Position numbers and translations under genes: made by a program. This document shows, piece after piece, positions 30,505 through 37,988 of a stretch of 37,988 nt of DNA; within the stretch, counting starts at the first letter, position 1, and each line of letters begins with the position of its first letter. The notes under the pieces were generated by a model that was not told the DNA's origin, did not search any database, and saw only the letters and a program-made list of their open reading frames with translations. The stretch is taken from positions 1 through 37,988 of the forward strand of contig JAUCBJ010002691.1 in the NCBI GenBank assembly GCA_032718475.1. The letters are read 5' to 3'. Origin of the DNA: Nemertoderma westbladi. Its lineage: Eukaryota > Xenacoelomorpha > Nemertodermatida > Nemertodermatidae.

Positions 30505-32205
30505 ATGATGAATACCAACCCTACTGCCGAGGCATGGGATGATTCTGGAGGTGCAACCTCTAACAACCTCCCGAACCAGATGGCCCAACTCAATGTAAAC
30601 GCCAACGTGTTTGTACCTTCCTTCCTACCCCCGGCGGCGACATTGTGCCAAGGGGACACAGAGATACCACGCGAAACCAAGCTAAATCTTCCTTTGATCC
30701 CGAGCCAAGAGGCGACGCCCGCAGATTCGCAAGCGTCCTCCCCAATGGATTGGGAGAATCAGGCAACCGGCACCGATAACTCTGAGATTGAATCCGAAGA
30801 GCCCAGTGGGGAGGCTGTCCCGGTAGCCAACGGCTCCGTCAGCAACGGGACCGAAGGGGGCAGTAAAGCTGCTAAGAAACGGGCCATGGCCAAGATGTTG
30901 GTGACAGAAAGAGTAAGGAGACGGGAACACGTTAACATTGTGTTTATTGGACATGTTGATGCCGGCAAGTCTACAATCGGGGGGCACCTCCTCTACTTGA
31001 CCAACATGGTGGATAAACGCACCCTGGAGAAATACGAGAAGGAGGCCAAAGAGAAGAACAGGGAGACGTGGTACCTCAGCTGGGCGTTGGATACCAACAT
31101 GGAGGAGCGAGACAAAGGTAAAACGGTTGAGATCGGTCGGGCATACTTCGAGACGGAGAAGAAACACTTTACCGTGTTGGATGCTCCGGGTCACAAGAGT
31201 TACGTCCCCAATATGATAGGCGGAGCGGCGCAGGCGGATGTGGCTGTGCTCGTTATCTCGGCTCGTCGTGGCGAGTTCGAGACGGGTTTCGAGAAAGGCG
31301 GGCAGACGCAGGAACACGCGATCCTGGTAAAAACCGCGGGGGTTAAACACCTCGTCGTTTTGATTAACAAGATGGATGATCCCACGGTACAATGGGAGGG
31401 CGGGAGGTACAAGGACATTGTGGGAAAGTTGACACCTTTCTTAAGGAAGGTTGGGTTTAACCCCAAAAGCGATATTTTTTTCATCCCGTGCAGCGGCCAG
31501 ACGGGACAAAATCTAAAGGAGCCGTTAGGAGATTTCTGTTCCTTCTACACGGGGCCTTCGTTTATCGATTACATCGATAGTCTTCCTCCTTTCGATCGTG
31601 ATTGCGACCTCCCGTTAAGGATTGTCATCGCGGACAAACACAAAGACAAAGGGACCATGGTGCTGGGTAAGATCGAGTCTGGGAGTATAACAGTGGGACA
31701 ATCGCTGCTGATAATGCCCGCCAAGGATAAACTCGATGTTATCAGTATAGTCGTGGACGAGGAGGACCGAGTTGACGCCATTGTCGGCGAGACAGTGAAG
31801 ATCGGCATTAAAGGCATCGACGAGGATACCATCTTCCCCGGGATGGTTCTCTGTCCCGCATCTAGTCTGTGTTCCGTTACCCAGCTGTTCGATTGTAAGC
31901 TCGTCATCATGGATTACAAGTCAATAATCTGCCCCGGGTTCTCCTGCGTCATGCACATCCACAGCACCACCGCCGAGGTCGAGATCACCCATATCATCGC
32001 CCTTATCGACAAGAAGACGGGCAGTAAGACGAAAGGAGCGCGGTTCCTCAAACAGGACCAGATCGCCATTGTACGCTTCCGCAGTCGGACAACCATTTGC
32101 ATTGAGGCCTTCAAGGATTTCCCTCAACTGGGTCGGTTTACTCTCCGAGAAGAACAACGAACCATCGCTTTCGGCAAAGTTCTTAAAGTCATCGACCGTG
32201 CCTGA
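30505..32205 (+). CDS. GSPT1: Intronless eukaryotic release factor 3 (eRF3/GSPT) GTPase
   Basis: This single open frame of 566 codons encodes eRF3, the GTPase that works with eRF1 in translation termination. A PAM2 motif for binding poly(A)-binding protein lies at about residues 28-40 (QLNVNANVFVPSF). A Ser/Glu-rich linker leads to the GTPase domain: G1 GHVDAGKS (149-156), switch I GKTVE (205-209), G3 DAPGH (226-230), G4 NKMD (288-291) and G5-like SGQTG (330-334; usually SGLTG). Beta-barrel domains 2 and 3 follow, ending KDFPQLGRFTLREEQ and GKVLKVIDRA. All catalytic motifs are intact. Two ATGs open the frame; the second has A at -3 and may be the real start. It is GC-richer than its surroundings. 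It sits in the PASK F-G intron, same strand. The lack of introns suggests retrotransposition of a mature mRNA, but no poly(A) tail or target duplication is visible. It could be an old retrogene or a natural intronless eRF3. Confidence 0.93.
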   Translation: MMNTNPTAEAWDDSGGATSNNLPNQMAQLNVNANVFVPSFLPPAATLCQGDTEIPRETKLNLPLIPSQEATPADSQASSPMDWENQATGTDNSEIESEEPSGEAVPVANGSVSNGTEGGSKAAKKRAMAKMLVTERVRRREHVNIVFIGHVDAGKSTIGGHLLYLTNMVDKRTLEKYEKEAKEKNRETWYLSWALDTNMEERDKGKTVEIGRAYFETEKKHFTVLDAPGHKSYVPNMIGGAAQADVAVLVISARRGEFETGFEKGGQTQEHAILVKTAGVKHLVVLINKMDDPTVQWEGGRYKDIVGKLTPFLRKVGFNPKSDIFFIPCSGQTGQNLKEPLGDFCSFYTGPSFIDYIDSLPPFDRDCDLPLRIVIADKHKDKGTMVLGKIESGSITVGQSLLIMPAKDKLDVISIVVDEEDRVDAIVGETVKIGIKGIDEDTIFPGMVLCPASSLCSVTQLFDCKLVIMDYKSIICPGFSCVMHIHSTTAEVEITHIIALIDKKTGSKTKGARFLKQDQIAIVRFRSRTTICIEAFKDFPQLGRFTLREEQRTIAFGKVLKVIDRA

Positions 32206-34742
32206 CTAAGGCCTCGTCAGCCTCCGGCTGTACACGCGTCGGTTACCGGTGCCGACAACCCCCCACTACCACCGACGGGCGGGTCTACTTCTACCGGTGC
32301 GGCAACGGGCGCGTCTCGAGGTGGGTTCCCCACCGGAAGTAATCGTAAATAACATGACTGAAAGCCAGCCTGAGTGTGATGGTAACATCGTCGCAATATA
32401 TACCCAATGATGGTCGCTCTTATAATTTACAACCAGTAATTGTTACATATTATACTTACATACTCTGTGGGTGAATGGGAGAGGGTTCAAGGTTTTCTAT
32501 TGGATGGGTCTCATCTGATCGTCAATTGTCTATTGAATTCCGCTCTAAAGATATAATGATGGACCAAATCCACTCAGAACTGGCGTGGCAGTAGCCAATA
32601 TCTCTACATACTTTGACTAAACAATTTCAAGTAACTTTAATCTGAGCTAACATAAAGTAGCATTGTGTATTTTATTTACAATATATTGTTGGATGCGTGT
32701 CGTTCTATAAATCAATAACTTTTACGCCATATTTCTATTTTGAATTATTGTACCCTCTGGAATTCATCGGAAACTAATTATTAATGTAATCGAACAAATT
32801 AAAAATATTTTTGTTTCACACAAAGAACAGTGGAGAGTGAGTGATAATAGAGCCACGAATGTTGTCAAAGTACGTATGTGTGTATGTTGTTGTATATACA
32901 AAGCATTTGCTGATTAAAAACTGCCTACGTAAAGTTTGTTTTTAATAATGTAATATTTCTCCTGGAATTTCTCTAATTTGTTTATAATAGGAATATATAG
33001 GACCTCACAGTAGAAAACGTTTGAATATTGTATTAAAGACGACCACCCCCCCCCCCCCCCCCCCCCCCCCCCCACCGCGCGCGCGCCCAACTAATTATAC
33101 CAACTAATCTCTAATTTTTATAACGAACTGGGCCATTATCATTGAATGGTATGGGCGGACCATCTCCGGGAAAATAGTGTATAGTCAGTGACGACATGGA
33201 ACGCACTAAGTATTTTTTTACAAAAAGTTGTGTTCTTGTTGGGTTGTAGTAATATGATCGTGAATCTTAGCTTAGCGAAGTTATTCTTCGAGACAGATAG
33301 GTAAAAAAAATCGGAGGCGGGGGGGGGGGGGGGGGTATCTGAATAAAGACACTAAATTCCATGGCATGGTGTAACACGTAAAATAATATCTTATTGTAAT
33401 TGATTCTCAAAGTAAGATCAAACAGTCAATGACCGTGAAATCAGATTGTACATATGAATGACCGATGATTATCTGTATCATTGTTGTATTTCATTACATA
33501 TCTGTAAGTGGTAATGCCATAAACTGGGGCCTTTCGTTTTTGTTTAATATCAATTAACTATGTGTTATTAACATACATGTACAGGGAAATGGCAGGTTTC
33601 TGTGGCACAGGACACAGTGTTAATAGAAACACCTATAAATCAGAATTTAACATTCGGATATTAACCATACTTAATTTTTGATTGTTCATTCAACAAAATC
33701 GAACCCTCAAATCTCTAAATCTGATTCATCTACATCAGTTTAATTTGTACCAACTCATATAATATAAAATACATTCATTTTTGCGGTATTGTGTATACGT
33801 AGATTGGCAGACTATACAATCATCACAGTCTAAGAGTGTTTCACTGACATTCCCGTAATTTAAATTCTTTTTAGAGCACTTTTCAAGGAAACATGAAAAA
33901 TAATGGCTGGGGTTGATTATGTACAGTTAGCTAAGGGTGAGCCGATCATAGTAGAAAGGGACCAAGTGCGACCGGGTTGTAATCCTACCGGGAACTTTAG
34001 CCATTCAACACGGCCTCGGTGAATGAATACCGCTAGCTTAGAATTTAATATAAATTAATGCATCTGCACTCGCCTAAATAATAAAGCCCCGGGGGGATAT
34101 TATTGTTTAGAAAGTCGTTTAAGTTCTATGCCTTTCGAACTCTTATTGGTTACGGTAACAATTAATTATGACTGTATGATAAAATAAAAATACCAATAAT
34201 CTGCCTTCAGAATACATTGTTACTGAAGTATAAAAGTGAATTTAGCATCGTGATCATAATTTGAATCAAATTTCTCTCCAGTTCTTTGTAACAAGAATTA
34301 ATATAAGCATTTAATTGAATTTCAACAACAAAAACTTTCAACGCATTTATCACAAATGTTTTTTTTTTCGTTGACCCTTTCAACTGTGACCATTGACAAT
34401 AAGGTGGAGTATTCCTCCCCTACTACTACTACTACTACTAGGATCGGCATGCTGCATTGCAGCTGCATTTTTAAGAATGCTGTGCCGGCTTGTCAACAAA
34501 ATTCCTTCCCAATAGAGTTTATCAAAGCTGTATCTGTATTAAATACTAGTAGGCCTAATTTGTTAAATATTTCGATGATATTTGTGATTACAGAATTTTG
34601 AATAAAGTAGAAAGCAAGCAGTAATAATAAACAGCAGTAATGTATGGCATACTTTAACTTTTCACTTTCTCAACTCATTCGCCATTGAGCAAATTATTTT
34701 GGTTTACTAAACAAAATTTAGATTTTCTAAGTTTTTGGATTT
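32206..34742. other. Non-coding PASK intron downstream of eRF3
   Basis: A short GC-rich stretch (to about 32345), probably eRF3 3' UTR, gives way to AT-rich sequence. It contains a run of 28 C (33046-33073) followed by a (CG) run, a run of 18 G (33319-33336) and a (TAC)n microsatellite around 34422-34439. No second gene was recognised; the open frame at 34356-34601 has no recognisable domain. Confidence 0.6.
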
Positions 34743-34834
34743 GTGGCACCATGACCTACTAAATATACGACCATGAAAGCTGCATTCAGAATGCAGATTT
34801 CATGAACGTATATATTGGTAGGTCAGGGTGGCAC
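34743..34834. repeat. Imperfect 92-nt hairpin
   Basis: GTGGCACCATGACCTACTAA at the left end pairs with TTGGTAGGTCAGGGTGGCAC at the right end, and pairing continues inward to AGCTGCAT / ATGCAGAT. Arms are about 41 nt with a loop of about 8 nt and a few mismatches. It could be a small MITE or a miRNA-precursor-like fold; sequence alone does not decide. Confidence 0.65.
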
Positions 34835-34865
34835 GTTATTCTAACCAAATCAATAAACTACAGTC

Positions 34866-35857
34866 GGAGCAATATACAAAAAAGTGTCCACAAAAAAGTG
34901 AGACCGTGATGTAATTCCATTTCTACTGAATGAAATCTCATGAATTAAAATGTTACAGGTAGACATTTCCATCAGGAATCTAGGAAACCATGTTTGCTAA
35001 ACGCTACTGTAAATAAATAGCATTACATTTTGCTTGATATCGTCAAAACCACTGAAAACGTGATATTTTGATAAAAAAATTATTAGGAGCAGTTATGTAA
35101 CATAACAAAGTCTATAATTTTTAAGAAAAATCATAATCTGTAGATGTATAGTTTAGCATACAGGAGATCCTGGAACATTTTGTTTTCTACTACACCACTA
35201 AAAATCTCACCGAATGGCAAAAATTGAATAACGACAATTATGGTTACAGGCACACCTTGACATTTTTTTTTAAGAATCTGCAATTACTCAGCTGTAACAC
35301 ACAAAAACAATTATACAAATTCATCGAAAACTTTTGAAGATGTGGGTTTGAAGAGCCTCAGATCGGGAGGGAAAACCATAAACTGTACCCTCCTGTAACC
35401 AACGTTAAAGCTAATAGAATCGCATATAATTGGTACCTCGGTAAAACAATAACAGTTCTGAAATCGTCCTTGAAAATGCTTTCATTTGATATATAATGGT
35501 CATACACAGCATTTATAATGTGTGTTTGGCAGTGTCAGTCGTACCATAAAACGTCCCCCACCTGTAACTGCCTGTAACCGGCTCTCATTACATTTACATG
35601 GAAGGTTACAGGCAAGCAAGTGTCCCACGCCTGTAACCAATTATCCAAGAATTGTATTAAAATAATGGTTACAGGAAGTGGACAGGAATGGACAAGCAGT
35701 ATATTTTTTACAGATCATATTTAAGGTCAGCCAAAACTCGCATTGAATTCTACAGACTCTGAGCTTTCAGAATATAATATATATGTTGGGTTTTGAGAAA
35801 CTTTATTTTTTACAAAAAAATTACTCTGGTTTGGCCACTTTTTTGTATATCGCCCAA
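34866..35857. mobile_element. Dispersed repeat family B, putative full-length element
   Basis: The left end GAGCAATATACAAAAAAGTG and the right end CACTTTTTTGTATATCGCCC are inverted repeats. The right third matches the family B copy at 19838-20110 in inverted orientation. The interior repeatedly carries TGTAACC/GGTTACAGG words in both orientations (around 34957, 35250, 35393, 35570, 35610, 35675 and 35875). No open frame with a transposase motif is present, so it is non-autonomous. No target-site duplication was confirmed. Confidence 0.6.
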
Positions 35858-36064
35858 GTCAATAGAACAGAACAGGTTACAGTCGAGGTTTATTTTTGGG
35901 TGTAATCAGCTGTTATTTGAGTCGATTTTCCCCATAGATGTCACGAAAATCGTTTTGTCTATATAATATTTTTATACCATTGTGTCGTTTGAGTAATATT
36001 TCAAATTCCACCCAACGATTAAGTTTAAATATATTTTCTAATGATGACGTTTCTCGTCGTCTAG

Positions 36065-36265
<201 letters not shown>

Positions 36266-36306
36266 TAAGTATTGTTTGCTTCTACATCTACTACAGTATA
36301 TTTTAC

Positions 36307-36567
36307 TAGGGATGGCAAAACGAAACTAAAGTAATTTCAATTTCGTTTTGTTTTCAAAAATTTCTAGTATCATTATTATTTAATTTTTCAATTATTTTTT
36401 TATATTATTCAATGTGTTTATTAAATTTGATTAAATTTTGATTAATAACTTTGTATTTTAACGAAACGAAAACTATTTTAGCATAAATTTTTATTTCGTT
36501 TCGTTTAACATTTTTTTGTTACGTTATTGCCAAAAATGCTTCGTTTCGTTTCGTTATGCCATCCCTG
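36307..36567. mobile_element. hAT-like MITE with 8-bp target duplication
   Basis: TATTTTAC occurs directly before (36299-36306) and after (36568-36575) a 261-bp segment. Its ends, TAGGGATGGCAAAACGAAAC and the complement of GTTTCGTTATGCCATCCCTG, are terminal inverted repeats. An 8-bp duplication and CAGGGATGGC-type ends are typical of hAT transposons. The interior is AT-rich with repeated CGTTTCGTTT words and no coding capacity. It sits in the PASK G-H intron, 42 bp after the exon G donor. Confidence 0.9.
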
Positions 36568-36638
36568 TATTTTACCACAATAATAGTTAATAATTATCGC
36601 ATTGCGGGGTGTCTCCTCTCTACTATATCGCACCGTAG

Positions 36639-37517
<879 letters not shown>

Positions 37518-37773
37518 CTAGTTTGATTGGATCTTTTGATCAATCCAATTTCTATAATTAGCGACGTTAGCGAAAATATTAGGATAATCTGCCTCGTAAC
37601 ATTCCATCGACTTACTATGACTTCCTACTCCAATGAGAACCCATCGGCCATCCAGGTTGCAGCTGAGCGGCCCACCAGAGTCACCATTACAAGCTGAACT
37701 ACCATCGTTTATACCGGCGCACATGTTACCGGGATGTTTAATCGATTGTCCCCATAGAGTCTCAGCCATGCAT
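37518..37773 (-). CDS. Chymotrypsin-like serine protease, last exon
   Basis: The minus-strand exon has acceptor TTATTTCTAG ending just after 37773 (plus-strand CT at 37774-37775) and stop TAG at 37518. It encodes CMAETLWGQSIKHPGNMCAG, then INDGSSACNGDSGGPLSCN, WVLIGVGSHSK, and YPNIFANVANYRNWIDQKI. GDSGGP holds the catalytic serine and oxyanion loop. Counting back from that serine, position 189 is Ser, not Asp, so chymotrypsin- or elastase-like rather than trypsin-like specificity is expected. Cysteines sit at the usual C168-C182 and C191-C220 places. The catalytic His and Asp exons should lie beyond 37988. Because PASK continues rightward on the other strand, this gene overlaps or is nested in a PASK intron, unless the PASK 3' end is displaced. 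Confidence 0.9.
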
Positions 37774-37988
37774 CTAGAAATAATTATTATCTAAAATATA
37801 TTGAATGAAATTCGATTTGTATTTCTGACCATAAATCTCGAAGTCTTAAATCATTACACGAGCTGTGGATTACAGGATTTTACCAGCTGTTTATAGTGGC
37901 TAGCAAGCAAGCAAACAGTCTGCCGAAGCCGGAGGCGACCCGAAGGTTCCTCTTTCGATAGCTGCTACCCGAAGTTAAGGGTGAGCGC
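37774..37988. other. Right edge, protease intron or unassigned
   Basis: This should be intron of the minus-strand protease gene. The last 80 bases are GC-richer (GCCGGAGGCGACCCG and so on), but I cannot assign them to a known RNA, repeat or exon. Confidence 0.4.

Noticed and set aside
30682-31392. Minus-strand frame of 236 codons opposite eRF3
   Set aside because: It is a shadow of the GC-rich eRF3 coding strand with no recognisable domain.
30505-32205. EF-1 alpha or HBS1 instead of eRF3
   Set aside because: The PAM2 motif, the GETEKKHFTVLDAPGH-type region and the C-terminal GRFTLREE...GKVLKVI pattern fit eRF3/GSPT better.
37914-37988. Structured RNA or rRNA fragment in the GC-rich right edge
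   Set aside because: No diagnostic motif or fold could be identified, and the segment is cut by the window end.

Overview
This is a stretch of animal nuclear DNA. It has spliced genes with GT-AG introns, an AT-rich intergenic background, a LINE fragment, several foldback or MITE elements, a tRNA-derived SINE-like piece and very large minisatellites. Gene content (PAS-domain kinase, eRF3, chymotrypsin-fold protease) fits a metazoan. The repeat style, with frequent TAGGCCTA and GTACCGGTA words, suggests a marine invertebrate, possibly a non-vertebrate deuterostome such as a tunicate. That placement is only inference.

The backbone is one plus-strand gene for PAS domain-containing serine/threonine kinase (PASK). 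Eight exons can be placed between 5519 and 36819. Their splice sites and reading-frame phases join without a gap into 772 codons. They carry a proline-rich segment, a PAS domain and the kinase domain from the glycine loop to beyond the APE region. The 5' end (expected PAS-A) and the last part of the kinase C-lobe are not visible and should lie outside the window.

Two PASK introns are inflated. The intron after exon C (8163-18454) holds about 8.9 kb of a 31/35-bp minisatellite that starts exactly on the exon C/intron junction. Almost every unit is therefore a copy of that gene's own 5' splice site (TTG|GTGAGT). A broken LINE reverse transcriptase fragment sits near its 3' edge, with degraded array units beyond it. 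The intron after exon F (19562-36064) holds about 5 kb of a 42-bp minisatellite. Each of its units looks like a 3' splice site, with a long pyrimidine tract ending in CCACAG|AT. The same intron contains an intronless eRF3/GSPT gene (30505-32205), a composition-biased segment rich in GTAC/TAGGCC words, and several MITE-like elements.

Flanking or nested genes on the minus strand are an unrecognised single-exon 500-residue protein with a possible lipidated N terminus (3483-4985) and the last exon of a chymotrypsin-like protease (37518-37773). PASK is a nutrient-linked kinase and eRF3 a termination GTPase that binds poly(A)-binding protein. I see no sign that the genes form one pathway; the arrangement is nesting inside large introns. 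The most unusual feature is the pair of splice-signal minisatellites, donor-like and acceptor-like, in one gene.
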